Source of the DNA: Sclerurus mexicanus
Taxonomy: Eukaryota; Chordata; Aves; Passeriformes; Furnariidae
Length of the DNA stretch: 64,000 nucleotides
Assembly: GCA_013396755.1 (NCBI GenBank)
Contig: VWZF01004809.1
Coordinates: 507,563-571,562, forward strand
Direction of reading: 5' to 3'
Positions 12,501-24,900 of this stretch are shown one piece after another; positions within the stretch are counted from its first letter, which is position 1, and the number at the start of each line of letters is the position of its first letter. The notes below the pieces were generated by a model. It ran no database searches, was not told the DNA's origin, and saw only the letters and a list, made by a program, of their open reading frames with translations. A program made the position numbers and the translations under genes.

Positions 12501-13717
12501 TTGCTAGAATTTGTGAGCCTGGGCCAGGTGTCAAAAAGTTCAGTGACTCTGATGGATTTTTCCCAAGTAATTACGGAGGCTATCACTTTCATTTTTCACT
12601 GTCAATCTACCATTCAGTCTGCAGAATGTTCAATTTGGATTACTTCAGTCTAATTTTCTCTTTTTCTAAATGGTAAAATGCCTGCAGTCTTCACAAAACG
12701 TAAGTAATGTGGTCTTTCAGGCCAGACAATGCAAGATCAAAGCTAAAAGAAGCAATATGGCTAGGACAACACGACTGCAAACATGTCTTAAAAACCAATG
12801 CGGGAACTGCCCTTCTGAAAACAACTTATGGAAACTACTCATATGAATAAAGTAATCAGCAGTAATTAAATTTCTGATTGACTCCTGTCTTGTATGCAAC
12901 TTGTGGTGTTTTTTTCACATGAGCTGACATAGGTCAGGAACAGCAAAAGGTCAGAAATAATCAACCTGTGCAGCTGAACTGAAATCTAGCTATAATGCTT
13001 ATTAAGTTTAATGTTAATGAATTGTGGTGTGGAGGGTGTTATGTTATTTGTGGGGCTTTTTCCTAAACCACTAACAATGAGAAGACTGGCTTATAGCTTT
13101 TCAGTAAAGAAAGTAATTTCATAACAACTTCTATTTTGAAACTTGTCTTTCTGGTAATTTTGTCAAATTAACAGTTAAAAAAATCTTTAATCAGAAATTG
13201 GGTTGCTCGAAAAGAACCTCTACATTTGTTGAATGTTCAATATGTATGTGAAAAGATTTGTGATGAACAGCACAAACCACAACACTGGTTTCATATTTTG
13301 TGTCTACATAATTCTTGTGCCAAGACTTTAAGCTTCTGAACCTCTACCAATTGCAGATGTATCTGCTGCCATTTTAAAGTTTCCTTTGTTATTTCAATTA
13401 GAATCTCCAGAAGACTCATGCTACGACAACTTACCACTTGTGTGTATTACTGAAAGAAGTTCCCAATGATTTATAATACAATTAGTGACCTTAAGTTAAA
13501 TCAATATTTTATTTTTGAAAAATAGCGCTTCTTGTTCCAGAAGCTCTGTCAAATTTTTCAAGCATCAACCTGATGAATTCTAGTTTCATGTAGATCCCAT
13601 TATACCTATAAGCTTGCCTCAGACTTAGTCATTATCTACTGATACAGAACCCATACAGTAGATCAAGCAAAGTGGTTTTTGATAGATTCAATTATGCATC
13701 AAAGGACTGTGACTTAC
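9505..13717. other. Non-coding or intronic DNA, with dense but ambiguous frames at 12.2-12.7 kb
   Basis: Most of it is AT-rich and empty, with an A13 run at 11,665-11,677. Around 12,219-12,676 all of several frames on both strands stay open for 60-76 codons. A minus-strand CAG followed by GTAATG at about 12,352-12,356 resembles a donor, but no frame there connects the candidate exons at 13.7 and 9.5 kb in phase, so I do not call an exon. An intermediate exon would have to lie in this stretch if the two candidates belong to one gene. Confidence 0.45.
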
Positions 13718-13919
13718 TTTTGTTTCTCCAAGGGAAAAGACACATGAATTAATTAATTGCAAAATTAAATAAATTGCATCAAGATTCTGTTTGTCCTGGA
13801 TAATATATGCCAGTTCATCTTTTTCTTCTTCAGAAATGCATGCCATTGGCATTAATTTGGCAATTAATTTTATTGTAGCAGGCTTATTGACTCGTGATTT
13901 TGGTGGGGAGAAGGGGGGG
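13718..13919 (-). CDS. Candidate internal coding exon, unidentified gene (helical, ARM/HEAT-like composition)
   Basis: This is the best exon candidate in the window. On the minus strand a strong pyrimidine tract 'ttttctttttcctttcaag' ends in the acceptor AG at 13,920-13,921. One leftover base and 67 codons follow, and the exon closes with AAA then a consensus GTAAGT (donor GT at 13,716-13,717). The translation runs PPFSPPKSRVNKPATIKLIA, then ISEEEKDELAYIIQDKQNLD, then AIYLILQLINSC, ending GETK. The acidic EEEKDE cluster followed by amphipathic leucine/isoleucine helices resembles alpha-helical repeat proteins, but this is an impression of composition and not a domain assignment. Phase is 2 in, 0 out, so it cannot join directly to the exon at 9,381-9,504. 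No gene name is offered. Confidence 0.5.
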
Positions 13920-14825
13920 CTTGAAAGGAAAAAGAAAATTCTCAATATATAATGTGGGTTTATTATCAACAGAGGAAGAAATTACAACATCAGCAATCAC
14001 AGTATGATAATAAATAACATCTGGTCTTTCTACCTCATGACTTTTAAATTCCATGCAACTGTAAATAATACACCACTTAGTTGAAGGGCTCCCAAAAGAA
14101 GTGCATGACCATGTTTCAGTGCAGCTGCTTACTTATGATGTATGTCACAGAAAATTTGCCTACAGACATTATTCTTATTATACTTCGAAGAAGGCAACAA
14201 TTAGAACATAAATTTCCATGTGTAATAGTAAATTTTATATTCCACTGAGAGATTCAGTCCTCGTCTGAAAGAGACATTGTTTTGATAGCATCACACGTGT
14301 TTTTATATGAAATGTGCATGTATGCATTCTTGCTTTAAGTTTTCAGCTTTGTGCACCTGACTGCAATCAAATGTGCTGGGAGACATGCTGGTAACATTTT
14401 CCTGACAGAGTTACAAGGGAAAAAACTTCTCTCAGAAGATCTAGAAATTTGGAAAAAAGTGAATGCTCAGTGAAACTGGTGCTTATAAAATTAATGAAAT
14501 TGTGTCACTGCCTTCAAGGGCTTCACTTAAATCATGTCTGTTTGGAAAAAGTTTCTCTAAAATTCTCCTCTAAAGTATCCTGTAGCCATCAAGAATTCAT
14601 ACAAAAATAGTCTTTTTTTCCCCCACAGTTAATACACAGTGATCATGTTATAATGAAAAATTCCAAGTGTATTATTTATTTCCTATCACATTTTATATAA
14701 CATGCAGGGTAACAAGTGACATCTGTTACAAATATCACAACAAATGAAAAATCTCGGCTTAGGTTATTAGTGTAAAATGTAGTTTATTTGCTAAGGACCC
14801 TAACTAGAAGCACTAAATTGTGAAC
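13920..14825. other. Non-coding, nothing seen
   Basis: AT-rich sequence without a frame or repeat that I can support. If the exon at 13,718-13,919 is real, this is its upstream intron. Confidence 0.5.
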
Positions 14826-15065
14826 CTACAGTACCCCCACTGTAAAACAGAAGTATCTAGGAGCTTTCTCAAAGTGCTTTCCGTAGATTTTCAAAGGAGT
14901 AAAGTGAAAGTCTCTCAGTAAATTTTTCAGGTCCTGGAGAGCTGTTACACTGGCATCCCATGGATCATATTGTTCATTGTAATGATGGAAAATGCTGGCA
15001 TTGACTTTCACATAAATGGTCTCCGTGAATCTGAAGTGTGGGATTGAGGCCCACTAATATAGATT
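14826..15065 (-). other. Protein-like open frame or ancient repeat remnant
   Basis: On the minus strand a frame of about 75 codons runs from a TAG at about 15,056-15,058 to a TAG at 14,826-14,828, reading WASIPHFRFTETIYVKVNAS, then HHYNEQYDPWDAS, then LLRDFHFTPLKIYGKHF. It could be an exon, but the acceptor region is poor in pyrimidines and no donor is clear. The plus strand at 14,995-15,055 ('cattgacttt...aaatgg...gggattgaggccca') resembles the CATTGACTTCAATGG...GGATCAGGCCC pattern I associate with very old amniote interspersed repeats of the L3/CR1 type. I cannot choose between these two readings without a search. Confidence 0.25.
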
Positions 15066-18000
15066 GGTAAATTAATTTTCCCCTAATGCTACAAATGCTG
15101 CCCTATTTATCATTACTAAATAAATCCAATATTTCAGTCATTAAGAATTCGACACTGGAAACAGCTGGACTTTTTAGATTTAAACCAGGGAATAAATTCA
15201 CTAGCAGAGGTCTATAAAACAAGGTCTTAACTCTGTGAAGGCCTTTAGAACCCATCAATCAGTTCTTTATTAGGGAAACAATATTTATGGAAACTTCGAG
15301 TCCAAATTAGCTGTAGCCCAAAGAAAAAGGATTTCTCTCCTCACTTTTTTTTTTTTTTTGAGTGTTAATCTCTCAAGGCTTAAAATGTTCAAATATAACT
15401 AGTAATTTCTGTTTTGTTCTCAAGGAATTGAACAATAGTAAACTTGTAATGCTTAAAAATAGATTGCCCCGCTAATCCCACATCAGATCCAGGTGATTGT
15501 GTACATTAATCATGTCTAGGAAGGGGCAAACACTTCCTAGTTTTAGGACCAAAACTGTTCCAAAGACAACCTATATTCATAAGTTCACCACAAGGCTCAA
15601 TAGATTCTTTTGTGGTTTTTTTGTGGAAGTAGTTTGCCCAGTTATGCAAAACAAAACCTGCACATCAATTTTTGTATAGCATTTATAGCAGTTAAGGAGA
15701 AATGGAAGGAATTCTGTTTTCCCCCAAGTTCCAGCTATGCTCAAGTTTCTATGGAAACCTTGAACACCTGTACAGAGAAAAGCAAAAAAGGGTGAAACTG
15801 TTCTCCATGTTTTTCACCATTTTCTCTTTTCTCCCTTTGATCCGTGTAGAAGTGTTTTATGTATAATTCACTTTCTGCTGTCCCCTATTTCTCTTTTCAC
15901 TCTTCGTGTATCTCCAGGCCTGGGGAATTTTCCCTCATTGTTTGCTTCACATTGGTTATCCTGATGATTTTGAAGGGTTACGACTAAACCTTAAACATTT
16001 TCAGTTGCCTGGTGTACGTGCTTTTATACAATCACTTATTTCAAGTTACCTCAGCAGAAAAGCCTAGTGGAAACTAAGAGAAGCACTTAGGATCATAACT
16101 TACATGATCTTGTGAGATTTTCTTTCAATGGCTGCTTCCAAACTCTACGTTAAGCTCTGGTGAAACCTCAGAGGTGGCACCAGACACGGACCAAAATGGA
16201 TATAAAGGGCACGTATCAAAGAGGTACCTAAAGAGCCTCTGAAGAGTTACATTTACATCTCTTGAAAGGACAGACTACAGCCTATGTGAACTAAGCATAA
16301 GAAATGCTCTGTACTGAAATGGAATTTTATCTCTAGACCTCAGATGACTGAGCAAACAGACTAGAAAACACCACAAATGCAATCTGCGTTTTGTCATTTA
16401 GATTTTCTTTTCTCCTTCCCTCAACCAAGGTGCAGCTTAGCCCTGTCCACACACACAAAGCCGTAGAAATCCCAGTCTCATTAGAGCCAGCTGTGGAATG
16501 ATTTTGAAAAAACCTTCTTACCATAAGTAAAGCGTACAACTCGCCACACAAGGTGCCATAAGGGTCGACTAATTTAGAGTCCATAGATCATTCCAAAGCA
16601 CTCAGATGAATGTTGCTATAGGCCAGATTATTCTGCCCTGACTTGAAATAACTCAAGAAGTTGACATTTTTCTTATGATTACACTTAGGTAGTTTTATGT
16701 CCCACTCCCTCAAAATACTGTCCTCACAACACTCACGTAAATGCAGGCTGGAGTAGCACTGTTAGTAGTTCATAACACCAGTTATTTTAGCAACAGTACC
16801 TGTAAGGAACAAGCACATCATAACGCTGTTTCTGTTACATTCCACATTCATGCAAGAATATGTTCTAAATAATTTTTTAAACTTGTATGGCTTTTTGAAA
16901 GCAATATCCCAAATTATTTGGCTGCATCAAGAAATAAGAGTGGTATCTGAGCACAGTGCTTATTAAATATCACTGCAACTCTAATTTCTCACCATTAGCC
17001 CAACTATTTTTCTCACTTATTTTTGCTGGCAAATTTCAAAAGGCAGTGTACTTTTTTCTTCCAAGAAAATGTTTCATCCATTATAAATATTGAAAATACA
17101 GTTCATAAATTGGCAATCAAAAATGTATCAATCAAAATAATAGAGGGTTCAGTGCTGATTTGACAAACTAAATGAACTGAAGAGCAGTTCCCTGGGATAT
17201 TATACTAATCTCTTATGCCTCTTTCCTTGCACATGTTACAGATATGTGGAAAAAATAGAAACCAGTCTTCAAAAGCTCTAGATTAAGCCAAAAAGTGACA
17301 TTATCTATGCAGTCATACAACTGCTTCATTGACAATAACTGCCTTGTTTGCACGCCAAATCTGTATTTTGTCCTGGAACGTCAAGACCTTCCTTGTGGCA
17401 GACACCACCACTTGCTCAGTGGCTCACCTGTTCCCCGAGACTTCGGAAAGAAAGTAACCATTGGATGACCTTACTTACACTGCAAAGCTTTTCTTTCTGC
17501 AGGGGGTAATGTGCTTCTGTGAATAATTCAACAGGAAACTCACATGACTAAGTGTGCAGCTCATCTGAAGTGCCATTTATGTAAGAAACATGGTATAAAA
17601 AATGGCTGCATATTTCCTTCCTAAGCTACCCAATTAGGAATATTGGAAGTATTCTTTTGGTATCTACAAAATAGCAGCTTATTTCTTTGTGGTTACACAG
17701 AGTTAAAGGATTTGGTACTTTGCTTTGAAGTTTTAGACACAAATTTTTCCATAGAGTCTTTTAAAAATTATCACATTACTTCTAGTCCACATGTAGATCA
17801 GAGAATCTGTCCACACAAAGAATCTGTGTGGAAATAAAGCATTAAAACCATCTATTTGAATTATAGAGCTACTATAAAATGCAAAAAAAAAAGCACAAAT
17901 CATATTGATGTCATTGCTTCTTAACATTTGATACACTAAAAATAGTGTTTAAGTGGATAAAACTGTGGGAAATAAAAAGCAAAACTTACTGGACTGAAGT

Positions 18001-18627
18001 CTCTAGGGTTAAAGTAATTCATTAGAAGCGCCCTCAGTGGTAAGAAACCAACAACACAAGAAGTTAAAAGTAAAATCTCAGATCTTTATAGGGTAGCTTT
18101 TTCACTTAATCTTTCTAGATCTGATTTCCTTTCCCACAGCAGAACTAGGAAACTGTCCCCAGAAAGTTCTGCAGGATGCTTATAAATAAATTCTTTTTGC
18201 TTTCCTTTTTGCATCATGTGTGGTGCATCAAAGCAGAACAGGGTGAGGGAAGTTCCTCTGTGACCTGAAGTGTAAATTCCAATGGTGCCAGAATTGTCCT
18301 TCCAGATTAATGTGATAAATTCTTTTCTGCTCTAAGGACCATGCATTCAGTTCTGTTTGCTTCATAGCTTTTCACTTCCCTGTTTTTAAATTAATTTGGA
18401 ATCATTAAAATCGCTACAGTGCCTTGGAAGCTTCGCTGGTAACATCTTTTACAGGTCTTGCAAACACTAACAAGGGGACTGTCGCTGGATGTTCCCTGAC
18501 AAGGAAAATTCCTTCCAAGTAGAAGAAAGTGACCTCAGGATTACTTACAGACATCACCGATGAAGTAAGGAATGCCTTTTACTAAGAGTAATAAAACCCA
18601 AGCAGACAAAGTAAAGATGAATGATGC
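15066..18627. other. Non-coding DNA with a T15 run
   Basis: The only distinct element is an uninterrupted run of 15 T at 15,345-15,359, not followed by any recognisable retrotransposon body. Several frames of 60-83 codons occur on both strands (for example minus 16,333-16,584) without start or splice context. Confidence 0.55.
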
Positions 18628-18695
18628 TTCCATTTTACAATTACAGTAATTGGGATATTCAGAGATTGTTCGGAGACACAGAAATTGAGGCAGAT
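18628..18695 (+). mobile_element. MIR-like SINE fossil (weak)
   Basis: The order of motifs follows the second half of MIR: 'cattttaca' at 18,631, then a diverged stretch, then 'agattgtt.ggagacacag' (compare MIR 'gacttgctcaaggtcacacag') and 'ttgaggcaga'. Several bases between the first two blocks are missing or changed. MIR-type SINEs are tRNA-derived, shared by amniotes and long inactive, and birds keep only old fragments, so the degree of decay is expected. Similarity was judged by eye. Confidence 0.35.
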
Positions 18696-18887
18696 AAGGA
18701 AACATTTCTGGTCTCGGGTAAGTTTCTCATCCACAAGATTATCTCTGATCTTCAAAGGAAAAAGATTTATTTATATATATTTAGAAGTAAGTATTACAAC
18801 TAATGAGAAAACTTCATTTAAATATTGCAAAATATCTTATTTTCTATATGTACACAGTACACACTAGTTTGCACAATTCACATAGGA

Positions 18888-18905
18888 ATTCATATGCATA
18901 TGAAT
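18888..18905. repeat. Perfect 18-bp palindrome with octamer-like core
   Basis: ATTCATATGCATATGAAT reads the same on both strands and is followed directly by a second 'GCATATGAAAT'. The ATGCATATGAATGCATATG arrangement resembles paired POU-factor half sites (ATGCATATGCAT type). Alternatively it is a chance product of an AT-rich CATATG-rich patch. Confidence 0.8.
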
Positions 18906-21900
18906 GCATATGAAATTGGACACAAAATAGTTACTCACTCTTATTTTTTCAATACTCTATTGCACAGATCACATTATCTGATTTTGTTACTTGTTTTGAG
19001 TAAATATTAGTGATTTATCCCTTTGATCTTTCACTTCACTGAATTCATTTAAAAACTGTGAAATGAAAAAACAAACATTAATTTCTAAATTAAAGGTCTT
19101 TACCAGTCACAGATAAAAATGAAAGCTGCAGTAATATTTTGCAAATTAATCAAAACATTAAACACAGAAGCTCTGTTCCCTCCAGTCTGAGCTCATTACA
19201 CTGGTCCAATGACAAACATTATCTTCTCCACCAGGGAGTTAACATGATCAAATTCCTGCAGGCCAGTACAACTTGTCACTTCAGTCTTTTCCTTTCGACA
19301 TGGCTGGGCTGTTTACAGTTCTCTGTAGATGACAACGCAGGGCAAAGCTGGGGGAAGCTAGCGCTTGTCATCACAATGAGTTTTAAGCCTTTTAATTAAA
19401 AAGGGCAGAAATGTGCAAAAACTGAGCAAGACACACACTTTTCTGCTTTCTGTCATCACAGACATAACTCTGTCTGGGATATGGTAGAACTAGGTCTAAT
19501 GACACACAAAGCATATAGACAATTGCCTTTAAATAGAAATGTATTTCTTTACTATTTCTCAGTATCAGCAGAATAGTGAACAGTGGCCATTTTTGCATAG
19601 TTTATAGCTAATTCATTAAGACTGCATGACTCTAATCTCCGAGGCTGCATAATCAGTGACATTTCCTATAACACAAAATATTGATGAATCACAACACTGA
19701 GCAGCTATTTCTGCGCCTCTGGATGAGTACTTTAGTGTAAGATGATTAGTAAAGCAGTTACTGAAACTAAGCACTGGCACATTTACAGTACTAGATTTTG
19801 GGTTGAGCCTTACGAGTTAAGCCACCTAGAAAACAATTTGAAAGAATACATATGCATGCATGTATATGACTTGTTTAGACTGATATAAAGTTGTTAATTA
19901 ATTTCAACTGCATGAAGAAACTGACATAAAATAATTAATAGTAGGGAAAACATTTTTGTGTTTACAGAAAAACATTCCACCACTATTATGTTAACATATT
20001 CGGTATGTGAGCAGTGGAAAATGCAACTAGTGTGCAAACAAGACTCATACACTCCCAGTGATTCCATTTAAACATACACTCACTGCTGTAATTGGTCAGT
20101 GAGATACCTCAGTTCTGTAGGCTTCAACACATCGCCACATTTGCAAGGTGCAACTGAAATATTTTCTGACAAGCTCTATGTTCAATCCTTCTCTTGAATC
20201 ATTCCTAATACCAACGACGCAAGGGTCTCCAAGAGTGATGTTTTTTCCCCTTTTGCCCAGGAAACCTCATGCCAAAATCAAAGTCTTTATCACCTATGGA
20301 GACTATAACAATAAGCACTTGCATCTAGAAAGTTCCAAGTTATATGAAGTTACTAATTTCCTCAGTAACATGCAGGATTAACGATGGGGGGTGGGAGGAA
20401 ATCTATCTCTTCTTTCTCAGTTTTTGATTTAAGTTCAAGTACTCACTCCTTTCCTTTCGGGATTCTCTATGTTGTGCCTCAGGACATGCTAAAGATTCAG
20501 CAACACCCCAGAAGGCCTTTGCTTCTTCCGTAACGGAGCACGTTTCTCCAGGACCTCAGCATGCTGCATCTTTTCTACATTCCTACCTCAAAAAACAACT
20601 CTTCTCCAAACACCATCCCTATTTTAACTTTGTCTCACCTGAAGACGATGCAGAGTAGTAAAGCCCAACACCATTGAAAGAGGAGCTCTAAGACCTTTTT
20701 AAAACTTGAGAGTCCCCATCCTTTTCTGCTGAAGAGGAGGTGGAAGCATAAAGCCATTCAGCTTTCCCGACATTACACTGACAAAGGTAGTGACAGTGAG
20801 CCTCTGAAACCCATATAGAAAAGAACACTGAGTATTGAAAAGGTACAAACGGCATAAAGCATCTCGGGATGCACTAACTGTGAATTTTGACACTTTGCCA
20901 CATATGTAATTCATACCTTCTTTCCCATCTTGAGAAAAATAATCTGAAAGAAGTCCCATTTGTTACATGCTATGAAGCATTTTGACACCATCTACTTCAG
21001 AGATGACAGTGATATGACTCAATTAGAGGATGGCACTGCATTGTTCTCTGCTAAGAGAATAATGTTTTCTGCATTGCATGATCAGCTGAGTAAATATTCT
21101 CTGTGAATGAGTTTGCAGCAGGAAGGAAACTTCTTGCATGATTTAGAAGAAGCACAAGGAATTCAGAACTTGCTCAAGAACACACAACTGAAATGAATAT
21201 TGAAGGAAGAGGATACGCAACTAAGAAATCCCAGAGACAGAACATAACATCATTTTCTTTCATTACTTAACCCACCACACGCTTAACCTTGGACCTCTCC
21301 ATGCATGCAGCTGCCTTTCACAGAATTGAGAATGAGGATGGCTGGGAGATCACTGAGCTCTCCATCCCTTGCTGTGGAACTTGCATTGTGCACAGGAGTC
21401 TAAAACAATGTTTTTAAAAAAATCTATTTGTTTATATAAAGCCTCTCCATACACAGTTAGAGGCACAAGCTGTAGTTCAGGATGCAGGTTAGGATTAATA
21501 ATGAATAGCTGTCCAAACCAGCTTACATAAAAATGTAGGATCTCACTATTCTTCAAGTTTAATACAGCAGTTTATTTAGGATTTTGGTTTCATCCTTATG
21601 TAGTTTCTTGAATCAACACAATGTACATCAACTGTCACTTGCAGCTAAAAGGCAAAGTTGTTAGTGTATGATCTTTTGTGTCAGGATAGAAAAAGTTCTG
21701 CCCAGCTGAACAGAAAAAGGCCCTTCATCGTCTTGTGCAGTGAGTGCCATAGTGTAGCCATGCTTTGTAAACTTGTTTTGAGAATTAAATACAATAAAGT
21801 CTTGAAAACAAATTTAATTATATGGCTTCAGACTAAGTAACAGGGCAGTAATACCACCAGGAGAAAGGGGTAGACTATTTTAAGAAAACAGAACAAAATA

Positions 21901-24900
21901 TCTCTACTTCAGACTTATTTGTAAGTGTTCTAATGGTGAAAAAATTCTGGAACAGCCAGATAGAATCACAGACAAAAATCTCTGCATAAAGCCCTGAACT
22001 TAGTTAAAAATAGAGTGGAGAAAGGTTACAACATTGCAGTAATTAAAACAGCCCCAAATTCAGCTTCATCCCGGGTGCAACAACCTCCCAAAATAAGCTA
22101 AATAATATGCTTTTCTCTCCGATGGAAAGCTATATGAAAACATTGAAATTCGTTAAACCAAGGGATCAAGTCTTTGCAAGATTTATATAGAAGTTTACTC
22201 AGTAGAGCATAATAAGCCCAAATGTAATTGCTAAAGGGTGAAAGAGAAAACAGACAAATCTCAAGAAAGAAACAGAAAATTAAGAGGAATTTAAAGACTT
22301 GCTCTCCACCTTTTGTGAGGAAGCAGTAAGCCAGAACCAGGAGCAAAGCATAAAATCAAGAAAAAATAATTACATCACTTCTTTTGAACTTTGATGTCAT
22401 TTGAACTGATACACAGCATGTTAACTCTTCCATAAATCTCCATTCCTTGCTATAGAATTCAAAACTGTATTGTTGCATATCCATTCATAAGTTAAGCTGT
22501 TGTTCTAAGCACACAATACCCTGGTGACACTGAAAATGGGTAAAACCATTTGATAAAGCAAGTGGCATAAGCAATAAGGTGTTCTGGTTTATCATTTGAC
22601 CTGCAAGATGTACATACTTGGGAGTCAGATTATCTTTAACACAACTGAAAGCTGAAAATTTTCTGTTCTAAGAGAAGTCTTTGCTGAAACTGTGAATTAA
22701 CTGCACGCAAAGCTTGCCAACTTCACTGATACACAGAGATCCATTTATTTAGTGAACAATGTTATCTCTCTACCCTTGCACACTGCAAAGCCTTGCTCAT
22801 TAGAGAAGTCTTTATTCAGAATGAATAACACCTGGCAAAAAATGGAAAATAGTGCATCCTTAGCAGAAATGTGGAACAGAAAAAAATTAACACTAATCCA
22901 AGCATAAAATATCCACACAGTTGCAATCATCGCTTTTCCCCTTCCAGTTTTCATCACAATACACAAGCCAGGAAGCAGAGAGAATGAGGCAGTCTCAGCA
23001 CAGTACCACAAACATAACCTGTCTCAGCATAAATCAAAGCACTTCTAAGCAATAAAAAACACAAAAATCTTCCTCCACATTACCTGTGTCAATGCTGCCT
23101 ATAGATTACTATTGGCTTCCGGTTGTTCCCTTGCACCATGGTAATCTATCACAATAACCACCAGGAAAAGTGTCATTTCAGAGGAACCACACATCTCTCA
23201 TGCCCCTGGCAGCCCTGCATCCTCTCCCTTCTCTCCGGTAGAAAGAAAAGGAAGGAACACAGTAGACTTTCCCACTTCAAATCCCTACCTTTAAATTGCA
23301 GTTTGCCCTATACTTTAAATCTTTTACAATGATCTTATTTTAGTTCATGTTAAACTTTTCCTAAAATACAGAACTCTGGCTTACCTAAGAGTCAAAAAAA
23401 AATATTGTGCATTTTTCTATCATAAAAAATTGATACTAATGTACACAGCATTGTAGTGAAAACAAGACCTCAAAATCCACACAGTAAGTTCACAGCCGTG
23501 AGGTGTTCACAGATCTCATTTTAATGAAAACAAGTGTTTTTAGAAACTTTTAAATGCTTCCTCTCCCTTGGAAATAGAAGCTTATTTAGAAAACTAAATT
23601 AGTGCCAGGTGTATCACCTTTTGCAATATGTATTATACCTCTGAGTGTTGAAAAGCAGCATGGGACACAAAAAGGAGCACCTGTTCTACAAATCAGTCAT
23701 TTCCCATTCCTGTAGGGAAACAAATAGAAAGCCATTATTCTCCTGAAGCTGCCTGGAGTGTTTGGGGTTGTATGATGGAGCTGTGAATAATTCCTTTGGA
23801 AGATGGAATAATTTCTTTTAGCACTGACTGAAAGTGAACCAGTCAACTATGGATGGATATGGATGAGAACCAGAGATCAATTCTGTTTTGCCAAGTTGTT
23901 CTTCTACTAAGAGTCAGAAAAAGTTTGCTAAAAAAACTAGTGACATCTTTAAAATCTATGAGTGTCTAATCACAGATTTAGAGGTATTTAATTTACTGTT
24001 TTCAAGCACAGGTTCATGAATGGTGGCATGAGAAATGAAGACATTACCAAATTGCACAATTTCTGTAGAGTTGCTCTCACTTGGATCTTCACTACTCACA
24101 CCAAACATAAATCCACTTCATAAAAGGTCAGAAGGTAATAGAAAACAATTCAGATCTCACAGCCCATTACCTAACATGAAAAGAAATTAATGAAAATTTC
24201 CGTCCAGCTTTCAATGTGTTTGGGGCAGACATTATGCAGTAATTAGTAAAATGACAAAGTGTGGAAGGGAAAAAGAACGGGAAAAACTCATAGAACTAAA
24301 TGAACATTTTAAAAATAACAAAGACTGACAGCAGAATGAAGTGAATGCATTTCGTTTGTCTTGGTTTTGAGAACTTAGGCCAATTTGAAGAGTGACAGAA
24401 TAGTGAAGCACTAGCCTCGAGGTATCAGAGAAAGTTTCAAAGATGAAGTGGTTTTCTTCATAACAGACTTGCATACTGAGTTTGCAGTGTGGGCCAACAG
24501 GGTGCTGGGCGCTCCATCACAAAGCCCTGCTTGCTGTAGAACCCTCTGGTGCTCAGCACCCATCCCTCTTCCTGCTGTAGCCACTTCTTACAGCTGCCTC
24601 CCTGTAACGGAGCCAGTGCTTTGCACCGGGGAGTGTCTGCACTGCCCACAGCATGACTTCGTGTCTAATAATGTCAGACACTGGGATTATTGCTAATAGG
24701 CTACATATGCCATTTCCTCTTTTGCACGGAGGGTTAAGGCATGAATCATAGCACTTCACTCACCACTGTGAAGAAACTGCTTCAGTACATACCAGTCTTT
24801 AGTATCCTTGTTGACTTAACCAACTTTGCCTTCTACGAATATTTATCACAAATCAATAGTGGAGCCAACTTGCATTTTCCCACATCAGTTTCTTCAAGTT

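Noticed and set aside
12219..12676. Overlapping protein-like frames on both strands, with a minus-strand donor-like CAG/GTAATG
   Set aside because: Frames open in both directions, no single frame has a matching acceptor, and none links the neighbouring candidate exons in phase.
15345..15359. T15 run as a retroelement tail
   Set aside because: No element body is recognisable on the expected side and no target-site duplication was seen.
21960..21985. 'tagaatcacaga' resembling a reverse-complement CR1 tail
   Set aside because: Only about 12 bases match, with no 'ggttggaa...gacc' block beside it.
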